Made by a program: the position numbers and the translations under genes. The notes beneath the pieces were generated by a model, which saw only the letters and a program-made list of their open reading frames with translations, made no database searches and was not told the origin of the DNA. 64,000 nucleotides of DNA from Pelagophyceae sp. CCMP2097. Lineage: Eukaryota > Sar > Pelagophyceae. Below are positions 18,636 through 30,500 of the stretch, piece by piece. Every line of letters begins with the position of its first letter. Positions within the stretch are counted from its first letter, which is position 1. The stretch is taken from NCBI GenBank assembly GCA_026770575.1, contig MU657169.1:563305-627304 (forward strand), read 5' to 3'.

Positions 18636-19827
18636 TTACTTTTCCAAAGGTGGATCACTCGGGCGGCGGCTCCTCGAAAAAGGTTGGACGTCGACCGGCC
18701 GCGTCGAGGCCTCGACAAAAGGTCCGATGTCGACGCCGCTCTCGCTCGACGCCCGGAGCGCGAGTGCAGACCAATCGAGGTGCGAGAGGCCCTCGTTCTT
18801 CGAAGCGACGAGGCGGTCCCGCAAAACCGAGGCAAAGGCCATGGGCACGTCCTTGGCCCGAGCCGCGTCGCAAACGAGCGAGACGTCCTTGAGGCCCAAA
18901 TCCAGCGAGAAGCCGCCCGCGCGGTGGTCGCGCGACGCGACGCGCCGGCCGTAGCCTGCGACACGCCGTCGGGTCTTTGGGTTTGACGAGGGCTGCACCT
19001 TTGTAGATGGGGCAGTCGAAGACTGTCGAGGTGAGCATGTCGTGGAGCGCTGTGCGGTCGACGCCGTGCGCCTCTGCGAGTGCCATGGCCTCTGCGAGCG
19101 CTTCTATTGCGCTCGCAATAAGGAAGTTGCCGCTAAGCTTGACGACGTTGGCCGCCCCGGCGTCGTCGCCAAAGTCAAAGCAGCGCTCCCACGGCGCCGC
19201 GCAGGACAGGACCGACCGCGCCGAATCGCGCGCGGAAAGGTCGCAGCCAGCGACGGCAAACGAAGCCTGGCCTGCAAAGCGCGTCGGACCACGGGCGAGG
19301 GAGACACGGGGACGGGGTGCGCACCGTCGCGCATGTTTTCCGGCCGCGCGAAGATTGGCGCGGCGACGAAGCGCACGCCCGCCGCGGCGTGCATGGCGGC
19401 GACTTGGCGCGACGCCGCCGGCGAGACCTAACCTTTGCCGTCAAGCTGGGCGAGACGTCACCTTTGCCGTCTCCGCCGTCGACAGGCTCGGGCGCAGGAA
19501 ACTCGCCGTGGAGCAGGAGACGTGGAGCACGTCTCTCGCGCCGGGGCTCTGGAGGAGTTTTTCTGCGACTTGGCGGAGCGCTTCATCGCTTGGAACAATG
19601 GACACCACCGCAAAGGACCGCGAAACGACGTCCGCCACGGACGAGGCGCTTTCGGCCGAGCTGGAGAGCTTTTGATCGCGGGCGGCTTGGATTAAAGCCT
19701 GCGCCGCGGGCGCGTGGACGTCGTAGGCGATCAGGTGGCCGACTGCGGCGCGCCGGAGGCCGAACTGCGATCCGAGGTTGCCGCACCCGATCAGGCCCAC
19801 CGCAGACCGCGCGGCCATGCCGAACAT
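18636..19827 (-). CDS. Beta-hydroxyacid dehydrogenase (3-hydroxyisobutyrate dehydrogenase-like)
   Basis: This NAD(P)-dependent family oxidises 3-hydroxyisobutyrate or reduces glyoxylate and succinic semialdehyde. From the ATG at 19827 the N-terminus gives the Rossmann motif GLIGCGNLGSQ, then AYDVHAPAAQALIQAA. After introns follow SPAASRQVAAMHAAAGVRF (usually SREV), APIFARPENMRDGA, the catalytic-lysine helix VVKLSGNFLIASAIEALAEA, and the C-terminal helical domain FSLDLGLKDVSLV...GLSHLDWSAL, ending at 18636. About five exons are needed. The first stop in frame near 19441 coincides with an acceptor (TTAG), so it is intronic. Substrate cannot be assigned. It is divergent from the MYND/SEL1 gene at 20003, sharing a promoter region of about 175 bp. 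Confidence 0.82.
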
Positions 19828-20002
19828 GGGTCCCGGCCGGGGACGTGGCCGGCGCACCGACGCGACGACGACCGGACCTCGCACAAAATGTCGGTCTTCG
19901 CACAAAAATTAATGATTTCCTAGCGGGATTGATCTAATCTTTTCGTCGTCGGTACAAAATCGCGCGCAATCTTCGAGCTCCGAGCTCAGTGGCACGCGCA
20001 CG

Positions 20003-21078
20003 ATGGACGACCCACCGGCCGCCGCGGTGCGCAAGCCGTGCTGCGTCTGCCAGCACTGCACCAAGTGCAAATCGCGGCATTATTGCGGCAAGGCGTGCCA
20101 GCTCGTCTACTGGTACGAGCACAGGCACAAGGCGCAGTGCAAGAAGCTCGCAGCCGAGTACCAGGCCCGCATGCTCGACGCGCTCTTGGAGGAGAAGCTC
20201 GACCTGAAGAAGACCGAGTTAGAGGCGCCGGGGACGAGCGGCGCTGTCGAGGACGACGTGCCGGCAGACGGTTCGACGGGGCCGCGGGCACCGACTATTC
20301 GAGCAGGTAAGACGGAGGTAAACGCGCTGAACGACGGCAAGCCAAATTGGAGGCGCGCCACGTGCGCCATCTGCCTGGACCTGCTTCCGCTCGAAGGTGG
20401 TGCCAGCAGACGAACATTCTACCCGTGCTGCTGCAAGAAGATCTGCACGCCATGCGCCGACAAGTGCAATGAGTATGATACGCGATGCTTTCTCTGCCGA
20501 GCGCCGCCGAGTGACACGGATGCCGAGTGGCTGCGCCGGATGCAGAAGAACGTGGACGAGGAGAACGCCGAGGCGCAGGAGCAGCTCGGAAACGCTTACT
20601 ATCATGGTCGCATGGGTCTCAAGAAGAGCCCGAAGCGGGCGTCTCAGTTGTACGCGCGCGCCGCGGCGCAAGGGCATCCAGAAGCTCAGGCGCGACTGGG
20701 AATTTGTTTCGAGACCGGCATTGGCGTCAAGATCGACTACAAGACCGCCGCGCGCTGGAACCGGCGTGCAGCCGAGCAAGGCTATCCTTCCGCTCAGTTC
20801 AATCTCGGCACGATGTCAACGACGGCAAGGGCGTGGCCCAGTCGTACGAGGAAGCCGTCAAGTGGTACCGCCTCGCCGCGGCGCAGGGCCACGCGAACGC
20901 GCTCTTCAACCTCGGTGTGTGTCATGAAGGTGGTCAGGGCGTGCCGCGGGACTACCACGAGGCCCTGCGCCTCTACAAGCGCGCGGCGGCCGAGGGATGC
21001 GCCGATAAGGCGGAGATCATCGACAAGCTCAAGGCGCACCTCGCGAGATGCGCTCCACTGGCTGCAGGCGCCAACTAG
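20003..21078 (+). pseudogene. MYND/RING-like/SEL1 protein, frameshifted copy 2
   Basis: Paralogue of the gene at 15205-16269 on the opposite strand. From the ATG at 20003 it encodes a MYND finger whose first knuckle is about six residues shorter (CCVCQHCTKCKSRHYCGKAC), a RING-like cluster (CAICLDLL...CCCKKICTPC...CFLCR) and SEL1 repeats to QFNLGTM near 20810. There the frame shifts: the SEL1 pattern continues in a different frame as VNDGKGVAQSYEEAVKWYRL to a stop at 21076-21078. Against the intact copy this is a net loss of one base (or gain of two). It may be a real inactivating mutation or a base-call error. A tiny intron is unlikely, since no GT...AG pair fits. Confidence 0.75.
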
Positions 21079-21273
21079 GCCCTCCGATGGAAGTGGCATC
21101 CCGCCGCTCGGCGCGACGCAGCCTCTCGATCTTCTCGGAGAGCACCGACTCCATACGACCGTCCAGCTCTTCGACCGTCCGCCTTTAAAAACGATCTCTT
21201 TGCCAAACTTCCCCCCCGGACCTGGGCTTGCCGCATCTCGGAGGAGGTGCGTCGACGTTTCTTATGACGTCGA
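21079..21273. other. Convergent 3' spacer
   Basis: About 195 bp between the MYND/SEL1 and ABCG stops. No gene seen. Confidence 0.5.
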
Positions 21274-24200
21274 TTAGTTTCGCCGCGACTCGAAGGAGCG
21301 CGTGACGATGATGCCTCCGATGCCGACGACGGCGACCAACCAGGCGGAGAGGACGGCGTAGTTCGGGCGCACCGTGCTCCCGCGGAAGAAGCCGCCGCCG
21401 ACTTCGGCGGAGTAAAAGTCGAGAATCTCGTTGTACTCGGCTTTGTCGCCCGAGCCGCCGCGGCGGCCGAGGCCGAGGACGAGCAGGTTCTCAAAGGCGT
21501 GCGACGTCGGGAAGAAGTAGTAGGCCCAGAGCCAGTACGATTTCGTGTCGTTCTCCGTGATGAGCAGGCCGCCGAAGAGGAGCAAAATGTGGACGAAAGG
21601 CGACGCGAGCTGCGCGGCTTGGATAATGTTCGAAGACAGCGAGCCGACGATGCCCGCCAGCGCGGCGCACGTCGTGGCGAGTAAGACGCTGGCGACGACG
21701 GCGAAGAAGACGCGGTCGGCCTCGAAGGGAAGGCCCTCTACGAACCACCACCACGGCGTCGTCAGCGACCCGATGAAGATGACCGCGCCGCAGTTCACAG
21801 TCAAACGAGCGAGCCAGTAGGCCCAGGCCGAGAAGACGCCGTTGTCGTACTCGCGCTCGATCAAAGCGCGCTCGTTTGGGAAGACGAGGACCAATCCGGT
21901 CAAGGCGAGGTTGGAGAAGGTGACGTTGGCGATGGAAATACCAGAGGCGATGTAGATCGACGGCTCTAGGCGGAAGAAGACGAGGCCGACGTACGTCGAG
22001 ATGAATACGTTGGCCTTGAAGTAGTTTGCCATCTGGGCCGGGTCGACGAAAAAGTCACGGAAGCTGCGTCGGACCAGCACCGAGTACTGCTCCATGAAGG
22101 GCACGGCGTAGAGCTCCCCCGCCGACTTGGCCGTCCAGCGCGTCGCGGCGTCGTAGGGCATGGCGACGTAGTTGCGCGAGTACGGCGAACTCGTCGCAGT
22201 GACGAAGCCGACCTTTGGCAGGGACTCCCACGACTTTGCCGGCGAGAACTTGGGCCACTTCATCGCAGTCTCGTCCCCAGCCTCGCACTGGATGACGAAG
22301 AGCATGTGGTCCGCCGGCGACTCGTTCTGTTCGACTGGGGCCCCGAGCTGGCCGAAGAAGTTTGGCACGGAGCGAGGAGCGTTGGCGAAGACGGCGCGGC
22401 CCTTGCGCATCAGCACAAGTTGGTCAAAATCACACAGCACCGTCCACGCCGGCTGCTGCAGCGTGCAGACGACGGTCTTGCGCCGCAGCCGGGCTAAATC
22501 TAAGATGATGCGGGAGATGGTTAAAGCAGAAGCCCCATCCAGACCAGTCGTGGGCTCGTCGATCAACATCAACGGCCGCTGAGCCAAAAGCTCCATCCCT
22601 AAAGAAAGGCGCTTCTTCTGCCCGCCGCTCAGAGAGGGTTCGGCGGGCGTCCCGACCTTGACGTCGTAGCGGCCGGCTAAGCCCAGAGTCTCGGCGACGT
22701 GGAAGGCCGCCTCCTTCTTTTCCTCCGTGGACCAGTCTCTGGGCGACCGCAGGCGAGAGGCGTACTCTAACGTCTCCTTGACCGTCAAGGTCGCGAGGAG
22801 CGTGTTCTCCTGCGGCGTATACGAGGCGAGCATCCGGAATTGGTCCTTTTTCACTTCGTAGCCGTTGGCTGAAATGACGCCCGAGACAAACGACCCGGGC
22901 CCGCGGCGGCCGCGCAGCACGTTTAAGAACGTCGTCTTGCCGCAGCCCGAAGGCCCCATGAGAGCCGTCGCGGTCCCGGCTTCAAAGTGCGCGGACATGC
23001 CCGACAGCGTCGCGTTCTCGGCTCGAAGATCGTTGTCCAGAAGCGGCGCCTTTGGGTCCTTGGTCTTCATCAAGCCCTGCAGCTCGCTCTCCAGGTCGCC
23101 CAGGACGCTTTGAGGCTCGTCTTTCCCGACTTGCGTCGAATGCCAGAACCAGACGTCCGAGGCGGTCACGTCCACCGAAGTGATCAAATCTGAAGACGTC
23201 CCGTAGGACTCGACCTTGTTCACCACCACCACGTCGAAGAAGAGGTCGGAGATGTACTTGGATCCCACCGATGCGGCGTTGTCCATGGTCAGAGGCTCGG
23301 CCACGGGCGGCTCCCCGAGTAAAGCGTCTTCCGGCTCCGCCTCGACGTCTTCCTTGGCCGCCTTCTTCTCCAGGAACGAGTCGACCTTTGCCACGATTCT
23401 CGGCGGCTCCTTGGGCTCTCTGACGAACTTGGCGGGCACATCCTGCTTGTTCAGACGGCGGAGAGTCGCCAGATAACCCGTCGAAAACAACACAGAGAGG
23501 ATCAGCACCATCGCACTCCAGCAGGCGCCCTCGGTGGCGCAGTCGATGTCGAAGAATTCCGGCGACGTCAAGATGTCGGCAGCCGCGGGTGACGAGGACC
23601 GGCCGAACGTCTCGCAGGCAATAATCTTCGCCGGGAAAGTAAAAATGTTCGGGTACATCAACCAGGCGAGCCAGGGCGGCATGAGATCCTTTGGCAGGAA
23701 GTACCCCGACGTGAGAAACATGACGATCATCAAGACGGTCGCGGCGCGCATGGCCACTTCCGCCGAGGGCAGCAGCAGGCCGAGGTTCAAGCCGAAGACC
23801 ATGCACGTCGTGTAGTGCATCCAGGTGACCAGAATTAAAGGGTACGGGATGAGATGGTTTGGGCCGCCGTAGTTTGGAACACCATGCAGGGCGAAGACTA
23901 TCAAAGAGAAGGCCGTACCGAGCACCAAAGAGTTCACCACGGTCAAAGTCACTTTCGCGGCCCAAAAGGGCAAAGCGTCGTACGTGCCGTTTCGGTACTC
24001 GCGGAGGACGACGTTCAACTCGGACGGCACCAGCACGGCCAGAGGGGCGCAGGACGTCAGATAAATGGCAATCAGATAGTAAAGATTGAACCACATGCGC
24101 GACACCGTCCACCCGGCCTGGAACTGTAAAGACCCGATGAGCAAAGCGACGCACAAAGCGAGGACGTATAGGAGCTTGCCCTGCGACGGGTCGACGCACC

Positions 24201-25363
24201 AGACGTGGAACGTGCGAGTCACCAATACTTTGTACTGCTCCCACCTCGACAGCCGGGGACGCGTATCCGGAGTGTCGCCGTCGCACAAGACGCCCGACGA
24301 GTCGACGTCGTCGTCGTCCTTGGAGTCGACCATGGTTTTCGAAGCGCGCGCCGTCTGGACCTCGTCTCGGACACTTGCGCAGTCCGCGCTGCCGCGCCAG
24401 ACGCCGCACCAGCTGTCCGAGCCGTCGGCGGCGAGGACGTTGAGCATGTGGTCCGCCGCGTTGACGAACTCTGGGACGGGCGCGCCCGCGTCTTCAAAGT
24501 ACGATGAAATCCGAGACGGAGGCCCGACGAAGCAGATGCGCCCGCCCTCGCCCAAGAGCACCACCTTGTCGAAGAGGCAGACAAGGGCCCAGGAAGGGGA
24601 GTGGATCGTGGCGAGGACAGTCCGGTGTTCCGACTCGGAGACGTCGACGAGCTCCTGCCCTAACTGCTTCGCCGCCGTGGAGTCCAACCCCGAAGTCGGC
24701 TCGTCCATAAATAAAGCCGGCCGGTCCGACATGAACTCCATGGCCGCGGAGACGCGCTTGCGCTGGCCGCCCGAGACGCCGGGCTTGATCACGTCCCCGA
24801 CGCGGTTGTCCTTGACCTCGAGCAATTTCAGCTTTAACAAAATGGCGTCGGCCCTCGCGAGGCGCGCCCCGCGGTCCAGCTCCGGCGAACAGCGCAGCAT
24901 GGCCGTGTAGTGCAGAGTCTGCTGGACCGAGAGGTCTGGGTAAAGCAAATCGTCCTGCGGCATCAACGACACCAAACGCCGCAAAGCGCCCGGCGACACC
25001 GCCGCGCCGTTGACCAAAACGTCGCCAGTGACCGCGTCGGCGCGGCCGCTCATCACGCGCAGCAGCGTCGACTTGCCCGCGCCGGACGGGCCTAGGGTCG
25101 AATCGAGGCGGGACCTGACTCAGGGCCGGCATCGCTCTGCCGGCCCTTTTCCACCGCTCTTGAAGGCGAGGCGAGCGCCCCCGCTCTGCATGGGGCGCAC
25201 CGAAGAGCGCGGTGACCTGACCCGGCTGGAAGGAGACGGAGACGTCCTCCAGGAGCTTGAGCTCGCCGATGCTATACGACACTTGCGCCGCCTGGAGCAC
25301 CACGCGCTCCCCTCGCTGCTGCGATTCCACGGCCATCGCCGCCATCGGGTAGTCTTCGTCCAT
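21274..25363 (-). CDS. Full-size ABCG-family ABC transporter
   Basis: Exports lipids, sterols or xenobiotics across the plasma membrane. Two exons (25363-25201 and 25091-21274) join across a 109-nt intron into 1326 residues. The intron splits the first Walker A, which reads ALFGPSGAGKSTLLRVMSG after splicing. The order is NBD1-TMD1-NBD2-TMD2, with each nucleotide-binding domain N-terminal to its membrane domain, as in ABCG. NBD1 has VSGGQRKRVS and Walker B ALFMDEPTSGLDS. NBD2 has GPSGCGKTTFLNVL, LSGGQKKRLS and LMLIDEPTTGLDG, so both sites look competent. Each TMD shows about six hydrophobic helices. The C-terminus ends RSFESRRN, without the PDR-type extension. Arrangement and length resemble the pleiotropic drug resistance type found in plants, fungi and algae. 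Substrate unknown. Confidence 0.93.
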
Positions 25364-25497
25364 GGCCGCGCAGCCGGCGCCGCCACCGCAACCCAGACGT
25401 GGCGGTCGGCAAAAAGGGAAACTCGAATAAGAAAGCTGTTTCTGACCCCATCTGCAACGGATCTTCAACGAGCGGCGAAATTGAAAAACCCAGCGTT

Positions 25498-25610
25498 GGG
25501 GGTGAGAAAACCACTTGATCCAAGAAGCAGCCGAGACTGCACATCAAGGGGCGGCTGTTGGGGTGAGATAACCACTTGATCCAAGAGGCAGCCGAGACTA
25601 AACATCAAGG
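25498..25610. repeat. Two-unit tandem repeat, about 61 bp period
   Basis: GGGGTGAGAAAACCACTTGA and the next 30 bases (about 25498-25549) are repeated with few changes at about 25559-25610. The block lies in the roughly 830-bp divergent region between the ABCG and D-amino-acid oxidase genes. Confidence 0.65.
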
Positions 25611-25710
25611 AGCGCGAGACCCACCATAAGCCGCACCGCCTTCAATGGCGACGTGAAAGAAAAAACATTGTGTGGGATCCAGCAGCGACGGACCGCCTGT
25701 TGTTTTTAAG

Positions 25711-25745
25711 CAGCCTCTATGGAGTGCATACTAGAAGAAGAAGGA
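25711..25745 (+). repeat. GAAGAAG-ending dispersed core, copy 1
   Basis: CAGCCTCTATGGAGTGCATA followed by CTAGAAGAAGAAG. Related copies lie at about 31376-31406, 37755-37788 (plus) and 40634-40668 (minus, within the SINE-like repeat). Confidence 0.5.
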
Positions 25746-25851
25746 GCGGCTGTTGACATGAAAATAAGACACCATCTGCCACTGACGTATGTCCTGGCAA
25801 AAGGGAATTCCGGTCCCAGTGACAGGAGCCAGTTAAGAAAAGTGTATAATA

Positions 25852-25862
25852 TAGGAATCCTA
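25852..25862. repeat. Palindrome variant TAGGAATCCTA
   Basis: An 11-bp form of the 12-bp palindrome found at 3133, 40483, 51994 and 63399. Confidence 0.5.
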
Positions 25863-25895
25863 AGCACATCCCATTTATTTTAGTGAGGTAGTGAG

Positions 25896-26003
25896 GTGGG
25901 ATGGCTTACTACCCGACGCGTGTAGTGGAAGAGCAGGGCGTGGATGAGCAGTGACAATGAGCCCACCAGAGTTGAAGTAGATTTCCGTCAGAAAAGGGGC
26001 GCA
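25896..26003 (+). repeat. Dispersed repeat, about 105 bp, inverted partner at 61.4 kb
   Basis: Contains GGAAGAGCAGGGCGTGGATG and CCACCAGAGTTGAAGTAGAT. The reverse complement recurs with scattered differences at about 61346-61455. Neither copy lies in a recognised coding exon. Confidence 0.6.
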
Positions 26004-26199
26004 CCGGCGCGGATCGGGCCAGCACGACGCGCGACCCCGGGCCACGAACCTCCGATAAGCGCTCCGATTGCAGAGTCACCCGAAAGTTTCGGGGGCCGCA
26101 CGGAAAACTCGGTGTCCAACGACGTCGGCCCCGAGCCCGAAGGAGAAACTGGCCACCCCGTCGACGGCGGCGGACACGGCCGAGGCTCCGGAGCGCAGG

Positions 26200-27362
26200 A
26201 TGAGCAAGGCTTTCATCATCGGCCGCGGCGTGATCGGTCTGACGACAGCGCGCGCGCTGGTGGTGCAGGGCTTTTCGGTCATCGTCGTCGGCGAAAAGAA
26301 GCTTTCGGAGACCACCTCCGCCGGCGCGGGAGGCCTCTGGATGCCCTTCCACTGCGAGCCGGCGGCGGACGTGGCGAGGTGGAGCGCGGACTCGTACGAC
26401 CTTTACCTCGCCGAGAACGACCGCGAGTGCATCGAGGCGCGTGTGTGTGTCTTTATTTGTTCACCGGGGACGTGGTCGTATATCCGCAAACCCACTCGTA
26501 CATGCCCAGCCTCCGAGGGTTCTGATCCGCGGATGCTTAGGTGCTGCCGGCGCTGCACCTCTTCGCGGCGTCCCAGCCGCCGCCGCCGCCGGTCTGGGCG
26601 ACGAAGCGCATCAAATTCGAAAGCGTTGGCGACCACGGCGTCGAGGCCGCTCTCCGGCGGCGCGGAAGCCAGGCACACGTGCCCGCCGGGTACGGTTCTG
26701 CGTGGTTGTGGGACACTGTGGTCGTGGACGCGCCGAGATATTTGCAAAAGCTGGAGCAGTTCTTGGAAAGGACAGACGAGGCCAAGTTCGAGTCCGGCCA
26801 CGTCCGAGATTTGGACGACGCTTTGAAGATGGCATTCGACCGCGAGTGCGACGTTCTAGTGAACTGCGCGGGCCTTGGCGGCCCCAACTTCTCAAAAGGC
26901 GACGAGACCGTCGGCGCGCGCGGCGTCGTCATGCAGTTCCACCGGCCGCCGGGCGACACCGTCGTCATCACCACGGACCAGGGGCCCCTGGCTTTGAATG
27001 AGCACGAGCCGGCGTACCAGATCCCGCGGGGAGACGTCGTCGTCGTCGGCGGCTCTTATGATGAAGGGAAAGTCGGCGACGCAACTGAAGATGAGATCAA
27101 GCGCATCTCGCGCAACGCAAACGCGCTCTCGGGCGGCGCGGTGGTTTCGCTGAAACAGACGTGGGTCGGCTACCGGCCCGTGCGGCCGGGCGGCGTGCGC
27201 TTGGAAGTGGAGAGGCACGCCGACGGCACGATTGTCGCGCACAACTACGGCCACGGCGGCAGCGGGTGGACGGTGGCTTTAGGGTGCGCCGATGATCTGG
27301 TGTGCATGATTACGAAAGAAGATTTCTACCACTCCGATAAGAGTCCGCCCACCGCCACGTAA
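26200..27362 (+). CDS. D-amino-acid oxidase family flavoenzyme
   Basis: Oxidative deamination of D-amino acids with FAD, usually in peroxisomes. Two exons (26200-26442 and 26541-27362) join in phase across a 98-nt intron, giving about 354 residues, the normal family length. The N-terminus shows the FAD-binding dinucleotide fold IIGRGVIGLTTARALVVQGF, then SAGAGGLW. The second exon carries the conserved NCAGLG, GYRPVRP (the substrate-carboxylate Arg of DAO) and the C-terminal FAD signature HNYGHGGSGWT. The C-terminal tripeptide (TAT) is not a standard PTS1, so peroxisomal targeting is unproven. D-aspartate oxidase is an alternative assignment. The first GxGxxG glycine is replaced (GRGVIG), which is tolerated in this family. 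Confidence 0.9.
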
Positions 27363-27559
27363 ATCAAGCGTACCAATGCCGATTCCGAGCAGGCCGGACG
27401 CGTACCCCAGCGAGCGGACGATACCGACACGCGCAGCGCGCAGCACGCCCCGTCGAGGGCCCTGACCCACAGAATGTTCTGATCGCTAAACGACGCCCGC
27501 GGAAGCGCTTCCAGGAAGCCGTGCACACGTGCGCGGCAGGCGCCGCGAAGTCGCCGGGT

Positions 27560-30500
27560 ATGGCGCTCGACGCGGCGCAGCTGGCCGCGGAGAACGCGGC
27601 GCTGCGCGCCGAAGTCGCCGAGCTGCGCGAGCGGGGGGCTTTCCTCGAAGCTTTCTACGCAGACCACGCCACCGCGGAAACTCCCGGCGACTCCGATGCG
27701 GAGGCGCGCGCCGCCGCCATCGAGGTGCGCCGCACGGCAGTAGCGCGGCCGCCAGCAGCCGTCGAGGGTAGGCTGCAGAGGTGTACGTGGTGCGGCTCCG
27801 CGACCTGGCGCGCCGGGGCTCGGCGAGCGACGCGGCCCTCGCGCTCGGGCCCAACGTGTGCGTCCGTAGCAGGCGGACGTCGTCTCGCTCGACTCACTTG
27901 CGATAGGTCTCTCGAATACACTCTTGATTCGCCAATGTTCAGAAAGTCGTCAGAGGCCTTTGAGCGAACCGTCGACGGCCTCGGCGACGTGCTCCGCGAA
28001 CTCGCCAAAAGGTAAGCGGCGACGCCGCCCTGGGGAGACTGGAGCGCCGGTGGAACGCGCAGGTGCCGCGCCTGGGCCAAGCTGCAGCTCGAGGCGGACG
28101 CGGCCGTCGGAATGCCGCGTCTCTTTGGAAGCCTTTTGAACGGGAGGCGCGCCTCTATACGGCGTGGCGCAGGCCAAGCTCGTGAGCGCCTTCCTGACGT
28201 CTCGCAAACACGGCCGCGCGCTCTTCTCCGGCGCGCACGCGTCGCTCGGCAGTCTGTCGGAGCGCATGATCCTCTTCGCCCAAGACTTCCGCGCCGCCGT
28301 GAGGACGCTCGACACTGCGGGTTGCTTGACAGGGGCGGTCGGCGGAGCGGCGGTCGGCGTTAGGCAGAGCGGCGGTCGGCGTTTGCGCGTTGCGTCGAGG
28401 CAAGCGTATGCGACGGTTTGATCAAATTCTGCGAAAACGAACTCGGAGACGTCAAGCGAGCCGCGGCGTCTGGTGTACAACCTGCCCCCTGGACGAGCCC
28501 GAGACGATCCGAGAGATCAGTCCCTCGAAAGGCCCTCTCTCGACGTGTGTGGTTGACCACCCGCGAGGCACGCCGGCCAGGTCGTTTAGCACAGAGGTCT
28601 GGCGCCTCGGCGATGTTTTCGAAGGCAAGCTCTGCGATGTGCTGCGCTACGCCGACGCGGAGTCGCTGCAAAAGAACGGAGCGGCCACGGAGCAGTTGCA
28701 GGACGCGCGGACGCGCTTCGAGACGGCGCGATTCGCGTGCGTCTTCAGAGAGGGCCGAGCGTTGGTCCGGAAGTGTTTCGGCCGAAGTCCGTGGTATGCC
28801 CGTGGCCACGTTGCACGAGTAGGCTCGTGCGATATCTGAATGGCGTCGACGCAAAGAAGAAGCTCGCTTTATCTGAGGCGCTCCACGCCGCATCCCAGGG
28901 CCTCGCCGCCGAGTCCTGCGCGTTTCGCTCGGACTTGCGGCTGACGCAGCGCGCGCTGGATGTTGAGCGAGAAAGGGCAGTTTTAGACGAGTCGTTGTGG
29001 GATGCCGTCCTCCAACGATTAGAGGCCGAGCTGTCCGGCGAGCTGCCGCCGCCCGGGGCCCCGGCAGGCGCGCGCGCGGAGACGGACCTGACGCCCATGC
29101 CGGGCAGCCGCGAAAAAGGAGCGCCGCCGTGGTCCATCTCTCTCACGACAGAAGTAGGAAGGTCCAGCGTCGGAGAAACCTCGCTGGGATCACCGAGTGC
29201 GCGGCTCGATGGACGCCGGGGAGCGACGTCATCGCGCGTACAAACGGCGCCGCGGCCGTCGTAGAAGAGCGGGTGCCGACAGAGTGTGCCGTACAAGCCC
29301 ACTCGCTAGGTCTTGTCCGAGGCGACTTTGCGCGCCGACCGCGGCGACTTGGCGCACGCGCGCGACGAAGGCGTGCTCAAGCAGGGCTACCTCCACGGCC
29401 GCGGCACTGGGGCGCTCCAGGCTTTTGCGTCGAAGATTGGATTCGCTGCAAAGTAGGGACCTGCGAATCCCTCTAGATTTCAGTGCTGGAACAAGCCGGG
29501 AAATCCGGGAAACCTGCGAATCGTCCGCAAATCACCGTCGCGGCAGAGGACGCGAGATGGACGCCGGGGGGCATCGTGCCCGTCCGACGCTCTCGTGGTT
29601 ACGCGAACGCTAGGTCTCGCGAGTGGCACCGGCTGCACAACGGCTCGCTGTACTCTTACAGCGCCGGCGGCCATTCGGAGCGCAAGGTCCTAGACCTCCA
29701 AGGCTGCTCCGTGCACCGCGGCCGGCACCGCGCCGCGGCCGACGGAGGGCGCGGCGGCCGCGGGATTCTAGGGGCCACGTTTGCCTTTGCGATTCTCAAG
29801 GCCGACGGCCACCGAGCAATCTTCCAGGTGCGGACCCTCGTCAACGGGGACTCTCCGGACGGGACCTTTTGCGACCTCGCTCGAAGAACCCCCTTTGAAA
29901 GGATTGCTTGCCGATGGTGCAGCCTTAGGCGGAGAACGACGACGAGGTGATCAAGTGGGTCTCCGCGCTGCGCCGCGCGACCGCGTACGCCTGCGCCTCG
30001 CCGAGGAGCCCGCCGCGGTCCGACGACGCGGGCACGCCGCGCAGCCCCACGGCCGTCGACGGCGCGTCTCCTTGCTTGGCGGACGCGTCCCACTCCCATC
30101 CTCGGCGTCGTCAAAGGCGCGTCTTTGTAGCCCCGAACGCTCTTCTCATCGAGCGCTTCGCGTTTCAAAACCCGGCGTGCGCCGAGTGCGGCGACGGCGC
30201 CGTCGAGTGGGTGTCCATGGCCGTCGGCGTGACTCTCTGCGCCGTGAGTGTTTTTTTGATGCGTGGATCAAGGCGAACAAAGTGTGGGTTTCGAATTACG
30301 CGCATTTTAGGATTGCGCCACGCTGCACCGCAAGCTCGGCGCCGATTTCTCAAGACTGAGAGCGCTGCGGCTCGACAAATGGTCCCCGCTCGTTTTGAAG
30401 TACCTCGTCAGCGCTGGCGGCAACGAAAAGGCCAACGCCGTCTGGGAGAGCGCGCCGCCGTCTGGGTGGTGTAGAGAAGCGGCGTCCGGCCCAACCAAAG

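Noticed and set aside
22982..24409. Long minus-strand open frame of about 475 codons overlapping the ABCG gene
   Set aside because: It is an alternative frame of the same strand as the well-supported transporter. Its composition is Arg/Gly-rich and it matches no family, a GC shadow.
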